Assembly: GCF_001633165.1 (NCBI RefSeq)
Contig: NZ_CP015418.1
Coordinates: 1,922,001 to 1,986,000, forward strand
Source of the DNA: Rhodovulum sulfidophilum DSM 1374
Lineage (GTDB): Bacteria; Pseudomonadota; Alphaproteobacteria; Rhodobacterales; Rhodobacteraceae
Length of the DNA stretch: 64,000 bases
Reading direction: 5' to 3'
The notes under the pieces are model-generated. The model was given only the letters and a program-made list of their open reading frames with translations. It ran no database searches and was not told the DNA's origin. The position numbers and the translations under genes are program-made. Shown piece by piece: positions 16,301-24,922 of the stretch (positions are counted from its first letter, which is position 1; each line of letters starts with the position of its first letter).

Positions 16301-17282
16301 GATCGATGACCGGGGCGTGGTACAGCCCGCTTTCGCGGCACCGGTGCCGGTCCATGCTCTGTTCATGGATCTGCCGCTTCTGACCGGAGACGAGGTGCCG
16401 CATGCGCCCTATCTGGCGGCAGCGGCGGTGCCCTGGCCCGGGAGCGTCGATCTTTACGCTGCCGTCGAGGATGCGGGATATACCCTGAATACCACGCTGG
16501 AGCGTTCGGCCGTGATCGGGCTTGCCGAGACCCCGCTTCATGCGGCGGCGCCGGGACGATGGGATCGGGGCCCCGCCTTGCGGGTGAAACTTGCCTCGGG
16601 AACGCTTTCCTCGGTCCGGGAGGCCGATCTGCTGGCGGGCGCAAATCTGGCGGCTATCGGAACGGGCGATGCCGCGGGCTGGGAGCTGTTCCAGTTCGCC
16701 GAGGCGGAGCTTGTCGAGGCTGGCACCTACGAGCTGCGGATGCGGCTCAGGGGGCAGGCGGGAACCGAGGCCGACATGCCGGAGCTTTGGCCGGTCGGCA
16801 GCACGGTCGTCCTGATCGATGCGCGCCTGTCGCAGATCGCTCTGCCCGCGTCGGCGCGGGGGCTTGAGCGGCATTACCGCTTCGGACCGGGGACGCGGGC
16901 CTTTGACGACCCGAGCTACAGCCATGCCAGGCTGGCCTTCGACGGGATCGGGCTGCGGCCCTATGCGCCGTGCCATCTGAGATCCCGGAAGGGGGCGGGG
17001 GGCGATCTGACGCTGAGCTGGATGCGCCGCACCCGGATCGACGGCGATAGCTGGGCATCGGTCGAGGTTCCGCTTGGCGAGGCGCGCGAGGTTTATGCGC
17101 TGCGGATCATGAACGCTGCCGGGGACGAATTGCGGGCAGAGACCGTGACCGCGCCCGGCTGGACCTACACGGCGGCCATGCAGATGGCGGACGGGGCCGT
17201 CGCCCCCTTTGCCGTCGAGGTTGCGCAACTGTCCGATCAGTTCGGACCCGGACCCTATCGGAGGATCGAGATCGATGGCTAA
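13383..17282 (+). CDS. orfg15: GTA megatron / host-interaction tail protein (g15)
   Basis: The largest gene of the window, 1299 residues, near the usual g15 size. The N-terminus (AAGAAAGSALGGSVLG and following) is glycine/alanine rich; about residues 400-700 form the GTA TIM-barrel-like domain (IGYAADWSEYFGFHPEDGTG, VDMSRAHVWAWDARPYPQFP), with glycosidase-like appearance; the C-terminal half is a phage tail-tip baseplate region (AGDVMHLSSGDYRIDRVDLG). In RcGTA this trimer forms the tail spike-like tip through which DNA leaves. Its end overlaps the next gene by eight bases. Confidence 0.95.
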   Translation: MATIVLSAAGAAAGSALGGSVLGLSSAVLGRAVGATLGRVIDQQLLGSGSQAVETGKVERFRLTGASEGAAVGRLWGRSRIAGQVIWASRFRETVSSHGGGKGAPSRPKVKQFSYSVSLGIALCEGRIARVGRIWADGTEIEPQSLTMWVYDGSEDQLPDVLIEAIEGEGRAPAYRGTAYVVIADMDLARFGNRVPQLTFEVVRRAAGAVDDLPGLVQGMALIPGTGEYALATTPVHFSYGPGQAASANVNTPSGKTDIATSLDMLQGELPNVRSVSLVVSWFASDLRAPVARIRPKVEQTKFDGQPMPWQVAGLSRRMAEVVPHVDGKPIYGGTPTDASVVEAIRALRQRGQEAVFYPFILMDQLEGNSLIDPYTGVAGQPPLPWRGRITLNFAPNHAFTTDGSRFAEDEVALFFGTARPEDFELSGQDVLYSGPDDWSYRRFILHYAHLCVLAGGVSAFCIGSELRGLTTIRGAEGRFPAVEALRALAADVRRIVGPSCKIGYAADWSEYFGFHPEDGTGDVLFHLDPLWADPAIDFVGIDNYMPLSDWRDGDEHADAGWRTIHDRDYLRSNIEGGEGFDWYYGSQAARDAQIRTPITDGAHGEPWVWRYKDLRSWWQNAHHDRIDGVRSVVPTAWVPQSKPIWFTELGCPAVDKGTNAPNLFSDPKSSENALPPYSTGARDDLIQHQYLRAMLGYWGDPAINPVSELYGAPMVDMSRAHVWAWDARPYPQFPANRALWSDGDNYSRGHWLNGRASAQALDAVIREICTEAGVSDLDVSDVYGLVRGYAVGDLAGARAALQPLMLAYGIEAAERDGRIVFFNRDGRERVAIDAADLARTGELAGDIEHSRTPEAETAGRVRLSFVEADGAYETRAAEAIFPDEASRTVSASEMPLVLTGAEGQAIVERWLAESRVARDRVRLALPLSSLSVGAGDVMHLSSGDYRIDRVDLGDTRRIEAVRVERGLYLPPRIDDRGVVQPAFAAPVPVHALFMDLPLLTGDEVPHAPYLAAAAVPWPGSVDLYAAVEDAGYTLNTTLERSAVIGLAETPLHAAAPGRWDRGPALRVKLASGTLSSVREADLLAGANLAAIGTGDAAGWELFQFAEAELVEAGTYELRMRLRGQAGTEADMPELWPVGSTVVLIDARLSQIALPASARGLERHYRFGPGTRAFDDPSYSHARLAFDGIGLRPYAPCHLRSRKGAGGDLTLSWMRRTRIDGDSWASVEVPLGEAREVYALRIMNAAGDELRAETVTAPGWTYTAAMQMADGAVAPFAVEVAQLSDQFGPGPYRRIEIDG

Positions 17283-17988
17283 CACCGCGAACCTGTCCCT
17301 GCCGCTGTTGCAGGCGGCACAGGCGCAGAAGCATGTGATCGTGAACGAGGCGTTGACCCGGCTCGATGCGCTGGTTCAACTGCGGCTGCAGAGCCTGACG
17401 GTGTCTGCGCCGCCGCTGGGGGGGCCCGACGGTTTGGCCTGGGGCGTTCCTGTGGGCGGCGCGGGCGAGTGGGAAGGGCAGGATGGCCGGATCGCCCTGA
17501 GGGACAATGGCGGCTGGGTCTTCGTGACGCCCCTGACCGGCTGGCGTGCCTTCGTGGTGGATGCGGGCACCGACATGCGCTGGACCGGCGGTGGCTGGAC
17601 CGTGGTCGGCGGTGCCGTGGCGCCTTCGGGCGCTGGGATCGCCTTTCGGGTGCTTGAATTCGATCATCCGGTGGCGGCGGGCGGAGTGCAGAATACGGCG
17701 GTGGCGATCCCCTCGCATGCAACCGTGTTCGGGGTCACAGGACGGGTGATCGAGGAGATCACCGGCACGCTGGGCAGCTGGCGGCTTGGCGCGGACGGAT
17801 CGGACAACCGCTTCGGCTCGGGGCTGGGGCTTGGCCTCAATTCCTATGTGCGCGGTGTGCTGGGCAGGCCGCTCACCGGCTATGCAGCGATGCCGCTGAG
17901 GCTGAGCCCGGAGGGTGGCAGCTTTTCCGGCGGGATGGTGCGTCTTGCCGTCCATTTCACCGAACTCTCTCTTCCGGCCAGCGTCTGA
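17275..17988 (+). CDS. DUF2793 protein appended to the GTA cluster
   Basis: A 237-residue protein beginning MANTANLSLPLLQAAQAQKH and containing NEALTRLDALVQL, the DUF2793 signature found at the N-terminus of alphaproteobacterial phage and GTA tail fibre-like proteins. WRAFVVDAGTDMRWTGGGW ends the DUF; residues 130-237 are a predicted beta-rich jelly-roll-like region (VFGVTGRVIEEITGTLGSWR). The ATG at 17275 overlaps the end of g15, so it belongs to the operon; an upstream in-frame extension to 17209 lies over g15. A tail fibre or receptor-binding role is inferred from domain and position. Confidence 0.8.
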   Translation: MANTANLSLPLLQAAQAQKHVIVNEALTRLDALVQLRLQSLTVSAPPLGGPDGLAWGVPVGGAGEWEGQDGRIALRDNGGWVFVTPLTGWRAFVVDAGTDMRWTGGGWTVVGGAVAPSGAGIAFRVLEFDHPVAAGGVQNTAVAIPSHATVFGVTGRVIEEITGTLGSWRLGADGSDNRFGSGLGLGLNSYVRGVLGRPLTGYAAMPLRLSPEGGSFSGGMVRLAVHFTELSLPASV

Positions 17989-17996
17989 GGGACCGC

Positions 17997-18305
17997 ATGC
18001 GCCCGATTCTTCATGGCGACGCGGTGGCGGCGGCGCGGGCGCTGTATCGCCTGCCCGCAACCGAGCGCGGGCGGATGATCGGTTCAATGCTGCTGCGGGT
18101 CGAGGCGGCAGATTGCTATCGTAAAAGGTTCGGGCGGGGACATCCCCGCTGGGGAGACGGATCGCTGATGGCGCTGGCCCAGAATTTCGATCTGCCGCCG
18201 GAGCCGTCGCTGGACGACACCGATTACTGCCGCTGTCTGGCGCAGGTCCTTGGCGCCCTGGCGACCTGGCGGGAATGGAAAGCTGCGCTTTCGTCCCCGG
18301 GTTGA
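17997..18305 (+). CDS. Small conserved-looking protein at the end of the GTA operon
   Basis: A 102-residue protein starting eight bases after the DUF2793 gene on the same strand. It is rich in charged and aromatic residues (TERGRMIGSMLLRVEAADC, YRKRFGRGHPRWGDGSLMAL) with three cysteines and no signal peptide or membrane segment. I do not recognise a function. Tight spacing, GTA-like codon use and the hairpin immediately after its stop suggest it is the last gene of the GTA transcript; it may be a regulator, chaperone or minor structural part. Confidence 0.7.
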   Translation: MRPILHGDAVAAARALYRLPATERGRMIGSMLLRVEAADCYRKRFGRGHPRWGDGSLMALAQNFDLPPEPSLDDTDYCRCLAQVLGALATWREWKAALSSPG

Positions 18306-18324
18306 CCGCGCCGCTGCGGCGCGG
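18306..18324 (+). repeat. Perfect hairpin directly after the GTA operon
   Basis: CCGCGCCG, a CTG loop and CGGCGCGG form an eight-pair perfect stem starting one base after the last GTA stop codon. No U-tract follows (GAAGGGGGG), so it is not a classical terminator; it may protect the 3' end of the GTA mRNA or assist Rho. Confidence 0.55.
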
Positions 18325-18432
18325 GAAGGGGGGCGGGCATGGGAGCGCTCACGTCTTTGCGCGCGTCGGGCTTGATCTTGGAAGGCGGGACGGTTCTGCT
18401 GTAAGCTGGGCCGGAAACGAAGAGGAACGTTT

Positions 18433-19248
18433 ATGCCCGAGATCAAGCCGCGCCTTGCCGAAATCGACCCGGTCTGGAAGCGGATCTGCGCCGAGGCCGA
18501 GGAGGCTGTGAGCGCCGAACCGTTGCTGGGCGGGCTCATGCATTCGAGTCTGTTGCATCATGCGGGCTTCGAAGATGCGCTGGCCTATCGATTCGCGATG
18601 AAGCTGTCTTCGGGCGAAATGTCCGAGCAGCTTCTGCGTGAGATCGCCGATCAGGCTTATGCGGACGATCCGGCGCTTGGCCGTGCGGCGCGGGTCGATC
18701 TGACCGCGGTTCACGACCGCGATCCGGCCTGCCATCGCTACATTCAGCCGATCCTGTTCTTCAAGGGCTATCAGGCGCTGCAGGCCTACCGGGTCGGACA
18801 CTGGCTCTGGCAGCAGGGAAGGCAGGACATGGCCTATCTGGTGCAGATGCGGGTTTCGGAATCCTTCGGCGTCGATATTCACCCGGCCGCAAAGCTGGGG
18901 CAGGGGATCATGATCGACCATGCCCATTCCATCGTGATCGGCGAGACCGCCATTGTCGGCGACAATGTCTCTATGCTGCATTCGGTCACGCTGGGCGGGA
19001 CCGGCAAGGACGATGGCGACCGGCATCCCAAGATCGGCGACGGGGTGCTGATCGGGGCAGGGGCCAAGGTGCTGGGCAATATCCATGTCGGCCATTGCTC
19101 GCGGATCGCGGCGGGGTCGGTCGTGCTGACGGATGTGCCGCCCTGCTCGACCGTGGCGGGCGTGCCGGCGAAGATCGTCGGTGAGGCGGGCTGCGACCAG
19201 CCCTCGGTGATGATGGATCACCGGCTGGGCGGCTGCGACGGGGATTGA
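18433..19248 (+). CDS. cysE: Serine O-acetyltransferase
   Basis: A 271-residue CysE, which acetylates serine from acetyl-CoA as the first step of cysteine synthesis. The N-terminal helical domain (SSLLHHAGFEDALAYRFAMK; DPACHRYIQPILFFKGYQAL) precedes a left-handed beta-helix of hexapeptide repeats with the catalytic region DIHPAAKLGQGIMIDHAHSI, VIGETAIVGDNVSMLHSVTL and the loop GGTGKDDGDRHPKIGDGV. AGAGGAACG precedes the ATG. cysE next to the GTA cluster is also known from R. capsulatus. A shared terminator separates it from convergent pdhC. Confidence 0.95.
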   Translation: MPEIKPRLAEIDPVWKRICAEAEEAVSAEPLLGGLMHSSLLHHAGFEDALAYRFAMKLSSGEMSEQLLREIADQAYADDPALGRAARVDLTAVHDRDPACHRYIQPILFFKGYQALQAYRVGHWLWQQGRQDMAYLVQMRVSESFGVDIHPAAKLGQGIMIDHAHSIVIGETAIVGDNVSMLHSVTLGGTGKDDGDRHPKIGDGVLIGAGAKVLGNIHVGHCSRIAAGSVVLTDVPPCSTVAGVPAKIVGEAGCDQPSVMMDHRLGGCDGD

Positions 19249-19265
19249 GCCCGATCCCGGGACAG

Positions 19266-19303
19266 AAAAAAGGCCCGGCGGTTCCCCCGGGCCTTTTCTT
19301 TTT
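19266..19303. terminator. Bidirectional terminator between cysE and pdhC
   Basis: GGCCCGG (19272-19278) pairs with CCGGGCC (19287-19293). AAAAAA precedes it and TTTTCTTTTT follows, so it has a U-tract in both directions and serves the convergent cysE and pdh transcripts. Confidence 0.85.
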
Positions 19304-19321
19304 CCTAGCTGCCGGTTCCGC

Positions 19322-20647
19322 TCAGGCCAGCATGGCCAGCGGGTTCTCGAGATTGTCCCGGATCGCCTGCAGCAGCTCGGCGCCGAGCGCGCCGTCGATC
19401 ACCCGGTGATCGACGCTGAGCGTTACCGACATTACGGTCGCGACCTCGATTTCTCCGGCATCGTTGACGACAGGTTTCTTCACGCCCGCACCGACCGCGA
19501 GGATCGCGCCATGGGGTGGATTGATGACCGCGTCGAAATTGTCGATCCCGAACATTCCGAGATTGGAGATCGCGAAGCTGCCGCCCTGATACTCCTGCGG
19601 CGCGAGCTTGCGGTCGCGGGCGCGGGTTGCGAGATCCTTCATCTCCTTCGACAGCTGGCTGAGGGATTTCGTTTCGGCATCCATCAGCACCGGCGTGAAA
19701 AGCCCGCCTTCGATCGCCACCGCGACGGCCACATCCGACGGCTTGAGCTGCAGTATGCGGTCGCCGGCCCAGACCGCATTCGCCTTGGGCACCTGTTGCA
19801 GGGCAAGCGCGCAGGCCTTGATGATGAAATCGTTGACGGAGAGCTTGATGCCGCGGGCGCCGAGCTGGTCGTTCAGCGTCTTGCGGAACTCGAGCAGGGC
19901 GTCGAGCCGGATGTCGCGGCGCAGGTAGAAATGCGGGATCGTCTGCTTGGCTTCGGTCAGGCGCGCGGCGATGGTCTTGCGCATCCCGTCCAGCGTGACG
20001 ACCTCGTGCTCGCGGTTCTCATAGATCTTCGCGACGGCATCGGCCGAGGCGCCTGCAGGCATCGCGGCCGCGGGGCTGGCCACCGGGGCGGCAGAGGCAG
20101 CAGGCGCCTTCGGCGCGGCGCTGGCCTTCTCGACATCGGCGCGGACGATCCGGCCGCGCGGACCGGAGCCTTCGATCGCGGCCAGGTCGAGCCCTTTCTC
20201 GGCCGCGATCCGGCGCGCGAGCGGCGAGGCGAAGATACGTTCGCCCGAGCCCGTGCTGGGCGCGGGCGGGGCGGCGGCCGGCGCGGAGCCCCCGCCGGTG
20301 CCCCCTTCGGGGGCCGATTTGCCACCCGCGTCGGCCTGTGGGGCCTCCGGGGCGGATGCCGGCGCGGGCGCTGTCGCGGCGCTGTCGATGTCATCGGCGC
20401 TTTCGCCCTCCTCGAGCAGCACCGCGATGGGGGTGTTGACCTTGACCCCTTCAGTGCCGGCCTCGATCAGGATCCTGCCGACCGTGCCCTCATCGACGGC
20501 CTCGAATTCCATCGTCGCCTTGTCGGTCTCGATCTCGGCCAGAAGGTCGCCGGCCGAGACGGTATCGCCTTCCTTGACCAGCCATTTTGCCAGCGTGCCT
20601 TCCTCCATCGTCGGAGAGAGGGCGGGCATCAGGATTTCCGTTGCCAT
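19322..20647 (-). CDS. pdhC: Pyruvate dehydrogenase E2, dihydrolipoamide acetyltransferase
   Basis: A 441-residue E2 core protein. Residues 1-80 are a lipoyl domain with the modified lysine in ETDKATMEF; an alanine/proline linker follows; [20 protein letters not shown] is the E1/E3-binding domain (about 140-175); the catalytic acyltransferase domain ends with [20 protein letters not shown], containing the active-site His and Asp. It transfers the acetyl group to CoA. It lies 12 bases downstream of pdhB. E3 (lpd) is not in the adjacent sequence. Its lipoyl domain start is almost identical in DNA to that of pdhB. Confidence 0.96.
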   Translation of the reverse strand: MATEILMPALSPTMEEGTLAKWLVKEGDTVSAGDLLAEIETDKATMEFEAVDEGTVGRILIEAGTEGVKVNTPIAVLLEEGESADDIDSAATAPAPASAPEAPQADAGGKSAPEGGTGGGSAPAAAPPAPSTGSGERIFASPLARRIAAEKGLDLAAIEGSGPRGRIVRADVEKASAAPKAPAASAAPVASPAAAMPAGASADAVAKIYENREHEVVTLDGMRKTIAARLTEAKQTIPHFYLRRDIRLDALLEFRKTLNDQLGARGIKLSVNDFIIKACALALQQVPKANAVWAGDRILQLKPSDVAVAVAIEGGLFTPVLMDAETKSLSQLSKEMKDLATRARDRKLAPQEYQGGSFAISNLGMFGIDNFDAVINPPHGAILAVGAGVKKPVVNDAGEIEVATVMSVTLSVDHRVIDGALGAELLQAIRDNLENPLAMLA

Positions 20648-20659
20648 GTCTCTGGCTCC

Positions 20660-22060
20660 TCAGCGATAGGTTACGGCGCGGGCGGCCTCGATGACCTCTT
20701 TCGTGGTCACCAGCGCCAGCTTTTCCAGGTTGGCGGCATAGGGCATGGGCACGTCCTTGCCGGTGCAGTTGATCACCGGCGCGTCGAGCCAGTCGAAGGC
20801 CTCCTGCATCAAGACGGCCGAGATGTGGTTGCCGATCGAGCAGACCGGGAAGCCTTCCTCGACGGTGACGCAGCGATTGGTCTTCTTCACGCTTTCGATC
20901 ACGGTCGCGGTGTCGAGCGGGCGCAATGTGCGCAGGTCGATCACCTCGGCCTCGATCCCGTCCTTGGCAAGCGCGTCTGCCGCCTCGAGCGTATGGGTCA
21001 TGCCGATGCCGAAGCTCACCAGCGTCACGTCCTTGCCCTCGCGCCAGATCCGGGCCTTGCCGAAGGGCACGGTGAAATCATCCATCACCGGGACATCGAA
21101 GCTCCGCCCGTAGAGGATCTCGTTCTCGAGGAACATCACCGGGTTCGGATCGCGGATCGCGGTCTTGAGCAGGCCCTTGGCATCGGCGGCGGAATAGGGC
21201 TGGACCACCTTGAGGCCGGGGATATGCGCGTACCAGGCGGCATAGTCCTGGCTGTGCTGGGCGGCGACCCGGGCGGCGGCGCCGTTGGGGCCGCGGAACA
21301 CGATGGGACAACCCATCTGGCCGCCCGACATGTAAAGCGTCTTGGCGGCGGAGTTGATGATCTGGTCCATCGCCTGCATGGCGAAGTTGAAGGTCATGAA
21401 CTCGACGATGGGGCGCAGCCCGCCGAAGCCGGCACCGACGCCGAGACCGGCAAAGCCATGCTCGGTGATCGGCGTGTCGATCACCCGCTTGGAGCCGAAT
21501 TCGTCAAGCAGCCCCTGGCTGATCTTGTAGGCGCCCTGATATTCGGCGACTTCCTCGCCCATCAGGAAGACATCCCCGTCCCGACGCATCTCTTCGGCCA
21601 TTGCGTCGCGCAGCGCCTCGCGCACGGTGGTCGATTTCATCTTCGTGCCGGAAGGGATCTCGGGGTCTGCCGCCGGTGGCTTCGCCTTGGCCGGGGCGGA
21701 AGGGGCTGCGGAGGGGGCGGCGTCGGGCGCGGAGCCTCCGTCGGAGGCCGCCTTGCCCGCCGCGTCGGCCGCGGGCGCGGCCTCCTGCGCGGCCTTTGCG
21801 GCCGCGTCGGCATCTTCGCCCTCTTCGACCAGCACGGCGATGGGGGTGTTGACCTTCACCCCCTCGGTGCCCGCCGCGATCAGGATCTTGCCCATGATCC
21901 CTTCGTCGACGGCCTCGAATTCCATCGTCGCCTTGTCGGTTTCGATCTCGGCCAGGATGTCACCTGCCGTGACGGTATCGCCTTCCTTGACCAGCCATTT
22001 CGCCAGCGTGCCTTCCTCCATCGTCGGAGAGAGGGCGGGCATCAGGATTTCCGTTGCCAT
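20660..22060 (-). CDS. pdhB: Pyruvate dehydrogenase E1 beta with N-terminal lipoyl domain
   Basis: A 466-residue protein: lipoyl domain (residues 1-80, lysine in ETDKATMEF), an Ala/Pro/Ser-rich linker to about 140, then the E1 beta transketolase-like domain ([40 protein letters not shown]). E1 beta carrying its own lipoyl domain is a known alphaproteobacterial variant. It pairs with PdhA for pyruvate decarboxylation. Gaps to pdhA and pdhC are 15 and 12 bases, so the three genes form one operon. Confidence 0.96.
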   Translation of the reverse strand: MATEILMPALSPTMEEGTLAKWLVKEGDTVTAGDILAEIETDKATMEFEAVDEGIMGKILIAAGTEGVKVNTPIAVLVEEGEDADAAAKAAQEAAPAADAAGKAASDGGSAPDAAPSAAPSAPAKAKPPAADPEIPSGTKMKSTTVREALRDAMAEEMRRDGDVFLMGEEVAEYQGAYKISQGLLDEFGSKRVIDTPITEHGFAGLGVGAGFGGLRPIVEFMTFNFAMQAMDQIINSAAKTLYMSGGQMGCPIVFRGPNGAAARVAAQHSQDYAAWYAHIPGLKVVQPYSAADAKGLLKTAIRDPNPVMFLENEILYGRSFDVPVMDDFTVPFGKARIWREGKDVTLVSFGIGMTHTLEAADALAKDGIEAEVIDLRTLRPLDTATVIESVKKTNRCVTVEEGFPVCSIGNHISAVLMQEAFDWLDAPVINCTGKDVPMPYAANLEKLALVTTKEVIEAARAVTYR

Positions 22061-22075
22061 GTCTGTCTCTCCTCC

Positions 22076-23086
22076 TCAGGCGTTCTGCGGCGCCGTTTCG
22101 GCATATATGTCGGTATAAAGCTCGTCGACCGGCGGCTCGGGGCTTTCCTTGGCGAACTCGGCGGCCTCGTTGACCACGGCCTTGATCTCCTTGTCGATCT
22201 CCTTGAGCTCGTCTTCGGTCGCGTGCTTGCCCTGCAGGATCAGCTCGCGCACATTCTCGATCGCGTCGCGTTCCTCGCGGATCTTCTGGACCTCTTCGCG
22301 CGAGCGGTACTTGGCCGGGTCCGACATCGAGTGGCCGCGGTAGCGGTAGGTCATGACCTCGAGGATATAGGGGCCCTTGCCCGCGCGGCAGTGCGCCACC
22401 GCCTTCTCGCCGGCGGCCTTGACCGCGAGCACATCCATGCCGTCGACGGATTCGCCGGAAATGCCGTAAGCCGCGCCGCGTTCCCAGAAATCCGGGCTTT
22501 TGGTCGAACGCTTGACCGAGGTCCCCATCGCATACTGGTTGTTCTCGATCACGAAAATCACCGGCAGGTCCCAGAGCTGTGCCATGTTGTAGGTCTCGGC
22601 AACCTGGCCCTGGTTCGCGGCGCCGTCGCCGAAATAGGTGAAGGTCACCCGGCCATTGTCCTTGTACTTGTCCGAGAAGGCCAGGCCCGCGCCGATCGGC
22701 ACCTGGGCGCCGACGATCCCGTGACCGCCATAGAAATGGCGCTCCTTCGAGAACATGTGCATCGACCCGCCCTTGCCCTTGGAGTAACCGTCCTGGCGGC
22801 CGGTCAGCTCGGCCATCACGCCTTTCGGGTCCATGCCGCAGGCCAGCATGTGGCCGTGATCGCGGTAAGAGGTGACGCGCTTGTCGCCCTCTTCGGCCGC
22901 GGCCTCGAGGCCGACGACGACCGCCTCCTGGCCGATATAGAGGTGGCAGAACCCGCCGATCAGCCCCATGCCGTAAAGCTGGCCCGCCTTTTCCTCGAAA
23001 CGCCGGATCAGCAGCATTTCGCGGTAATAGGTCAGAAGCTCTTCCTTGGAGATGTTCGGTTTTGCGGGCGGTTTTCGCGTGGCCAT
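22076..23086 (-). CDS. pdhA: Pyruvate dehydrogenase E1 alpha
   Basis: A 336-residue E1 alpha subunit binding thiamine diphosphate: FGDGAANQGQVAETYNMAQL and IENNQYAMGTSVKRS form the cofactor motif, and YRYRGHSMSDPAKYRSREEV is the phosphorylation-loop region of the family. First gene of the minus-strand pdhA-pdhB-pdhC operon that feeds acetyl-CoA into the TCA cycle. GGAGGCGCTGCCAG precedes the ATG, and a perfect palindrome lies 30-43 bases upstream. Confidence 0.96.
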   Translation of the reverse strand: MATRKPPAKPNISKEELLTYYREMLLIRRFEEKAGQLYGMGLIGGFCHLYIGQEAVVVGLEAAAEEGDKRVTSYRDHGHMLACGMDPKGVMAELTGRQDGYSKGKGGSMHMFSKERHFYGGHGIVGAQVPIGAGLAFSDKYKDNGRVTFTYFGDGAANQGQVAETYNMAQLWDLPVIFVIENNQYAMGTSVKRSTKSPDFWERGAAYGISGESVDGMDVLAVKAAGEKAVAHCRAGKGPYILEVMTYRYRGHSMSDPAKYRSREEVQKIREERDAIENVRELILQGKHATEDELKEIDKEIKAVVNEAAEFAKESPEPPVDELYTDIYAETAPQNA

Positions 23087-23115
23087 CTGGCAGCGCCTCC
23101 CATGCGCGGAAAATG

Positions 23116-23129
23116 GTTTAACGTTAAAC
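23116..23129. promoter_or_regulatory. CG-centred palindromic operator upstream of pdhA
   Basis: GTTTAACGTTAAAC is a perfect 14-base palindrome centred on CG, the usual symmetry of LacI/GalR-family operators. It lies in an AT-rich patch (through 23140) between ftsB and pdhA, 30 bases before the pdhA ATG, in a good place to repress the pdh operon. The regulator is unknown. Confidence 0.55.
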
Positions 23130-23226
23130 GAAAATATATCAGAGCGGTTCTAGGAATGCGAGGGCTTTTTCCCCGGCCGGGTTTCAGGGCGGATAGGGCA
23201 AGGAATATGAGAGACGGGGAGGGGGC

Positions 23227-23529
23227 TCAGCGCACCACGATTTCGTCGGCGCGGATCAGGCCCAGCACGCTGCGGGCGCGTTCGTCGAGCAGGTCGAGAT
23301 CGAGATAGCTGTCGGACAGCCGGCGTGTCTTGTTCGAAATGGCCTCGAGCTCGGCTTCAAGCTCGGCTTTCCGCGCCTCGAGTTTGGCGGCATCCGCTTC
23401 GATCTGGATGCGACGGAACAGGCCGTAATCCCCCTGCACGGCGGCAAAGGTGAAATACATCGCCAGCGAGAAACTGACGCCGATATAGACAAGCGCCCCC
23501 CAGGCGGGGCGCAGACGCGTCGTGGCCAT
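23227..23529 (-). CDS. ftsB: Septum formation initiator FtsB/DivIC family
   Basis: A 100-residue bitopic membrane protein: basic N-terminus, one transmembrane helix (about 10-30, ALVYIGVSFSLAMYFTFAA), then a coiled coil (IQIEADAAKLEARKAELEAE) and a short tail DLLDERARSVLGLIRADEIV typical of the DivIC/FtsB family. It would join FtsL and FtsQ in the periplasmic divisome complex. Location upstream of pdhA is common in alphaproteobacteria, which supports the call. Confidence 0.85.
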   Translation of the reverse strand: MATTRLRPAWGALVYIGVSFSLAMYFTFAAVQGDYGLFRRIQIEADAAKLEARKAELEAELEAISNKTRRLSDSYLDLDLLDERARSVLGLIRADEIVVR

Positions 23530-23731
23530 GACCCTGCCCCTGCTGGCCGCGTCCCATGCGCGGCTCGCGGCAGTCTAGGGCAACCGATTCGTGTTGGGAA
23601 TCGAAATCTGGGCGCGCGCGGATCACAAAGCCGGTCTCAAAAACAAGGCCCCAGCGGCAAGCTGCGTCATCTTGCGCGGAACATGCGCGCGCCCCGGTCC
23701 GATCCGGCGCGCGCGCATGCAGGCATTCGGA

Positions 23732-24922
23732 TCAGTCTTCCAGCGCGGCCACACCGGGCAGGGTCTTGCCTTCCATCCATTCGAGGAAGGCGCCGCCCGC
23801 AGTCGAGATATAGCTGAACTTCTCGGCCGCGCCCGCGCCGTTCAGGGCCGCAACGGTGTCGCCCCCGCCCGCGACCGATACCAGCTGCCCGGCCTCGGTC
23901 AGCTCGGCGGCCTTCTTGGCGGCGGCATTGGTGGCGGCATCGAACGGGTCGATCTCGAAGGCGCCGAGCGGGCCGTTCCAGATCAGCGTCTTGCACTTGT
24001 CGAAGACCTCCTCGATCAGCTCGACCGATTGCGGGCCGGCATCGAGGATCATCGCATCGGCGGGGCAGGCATCGGCCGCAACCGTCTCGTTCACCGCGCC
24101 GGCCCGGAATTCGCGCGCCACCACGACATCGACCGGCAGCACGATCTGACAGCCCGCCGTGTCGGCCTTGTCCTTGATGTCGCGCGCGGTGCCGGTCATG
24201 TCATGCTCGCACAGCGATTTGCCGACATTGATCTCCTGGGCGGCGAGGAAGGTGTTGGCCATGCCGCCGCCGATCACCAGATAGTCGACCCTGCCGACGA
24301 GATTGCCGAGCAGGTCGAGCTTGGTCGAGACCTTGGCGCCGCCCACCACCGCGACCAGCGGCCGGGCCGGATTGCCGAGCGCGCCTTCCAGCGCCTTCAG
24401 TTCGGCCTCCATCAGGCGGCCCGCGCAGCAGGGCAGCAGCTTGGCGATGCCCTCGGTCGAGGCATGGGCCCGGTGTGCGGCCGAGAAGGCGTCGTTCACG
24501 TAGATGTCTCCGAGCGCGGCCATGGCGGCGGCCAGGGCCGGGTCGTTCTTCTCTTCGCCCTCGTGGAAACGGGTGTTTTCCAGAAGCAGGATGTCACCTT
24601 CGCTGAGCGCGGCGACGGCCTGCTTGGCGGGCAGGCCGATGCAGTCATCGGCAAAGATCACGCCGCGTCCGAACACCTCTTCCAGGGCGGGCAGGGTGAT
24701 CTTGAGGCTCATCTCGGGCACGACCTGCCCCTTGGGGCGGCCGAAATGGGCCAGCAGGACGGGCTTGCCGCCCGCCTTGAGAATGTCGTCGACGGTCGGC
24801 TTGATCCGTTCGATCCGGGTCGCGTCCGTCACCCGGCCATCCTCGACCGGTACGTTGATATCCACACGGACCAGGACCACCTTGCCGGCAAGGTCCATGT
24901 CGTCGAGGGTTTTCCAAGCCAT
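23732..24922 (-). CDS. pgk: Phosphoglycerate kinase
   Basis: A 396-residue PGK of glycolysis/Calvin cycle. Motifs: [19 protein letters not shown] near the N-terminus, [25 protein letters not shown] and the C-terminal [13 protein letters not shown] nucleotide site. I chose ATG 24922 (MAWKTLDD); the frame could run eight codons further but the upstream sequence carries GAGGACA as ribosome-binding site immediately before this ATG. It is divergent from the cyclophilin gene at 25070. Confidence 0.96.
   Translation of the reverse strand: MAWKTLDDMDLAGKVVLVRVDINVPVEDGRVTDATRIERIKPTVDDILKAGGKPVLLAHFGRPKGQVVPEMSLKITLPALEEVFGRGVIFADDCIGLPAKQAVAALSEGDILLLENTRFHEGEEKNDPALAAAMAALGDIYVNDAFSAAHRAHASTEGIAKLLPCCAGRLMEAELKALEGALGNPARPLVAVVGGAKVSTKLDLLGNLVGRVDYLVIGGGMANTFLAAQEINVGKSLCEHDMTGTARDIKDKADTAGCQIVLPVDVVVAREFRAGAVNETVAADACPADAMILDAGPQSVELIEEVFDKCKTLIWNGPLGAFEIDPFDAATNAAAKKAAELTEAGQLVSVAGGGDTVAALNGAGAAEKFSYISTAGGAFLEWMEGKTLPGVAALED

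Larger units (their letters stand above)
3273..18305 (+). mobile_element. Rhodobacter-type gene transfer agent (GTA) structural cluster
   Basis: Nineteen same-strand genes reproduce the order of the R. capsulatus RcGTA cluster: terminase pair, portal, g3.5, prohead protease, capsid, connector, stopper, tail terminator, tail tube, two chaperone-type genes, short tape measure, distal tail, hub, peptidase and the very long g15, followed by two accessory genes. There is no integrase, repressor, replication or lysis gene, and base composition resembles the flanks. This supports a domesticated, vertically inherited GTA that packages random host DNA rather than a prophage. Head spikes, lysis and maturation genes, which sit at other loci in R. 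capsulatus, are not in this window. All reading frames are open, so the particle is probably functional. Confidence 0.93.

Noticed and set aside
3273..18305. Active temperate prophage
   Set aside because: No integrase, repressor, replication or lysis gene and no attachment-site repeats were seen; gene order is that of a GTA.
19406..23308. 1300-codon open frame on the plus strand
   Set aside because: It lies opposite pdhC, pdhB and pdhA and has a His/Asp/Arg-rich shadow composition.
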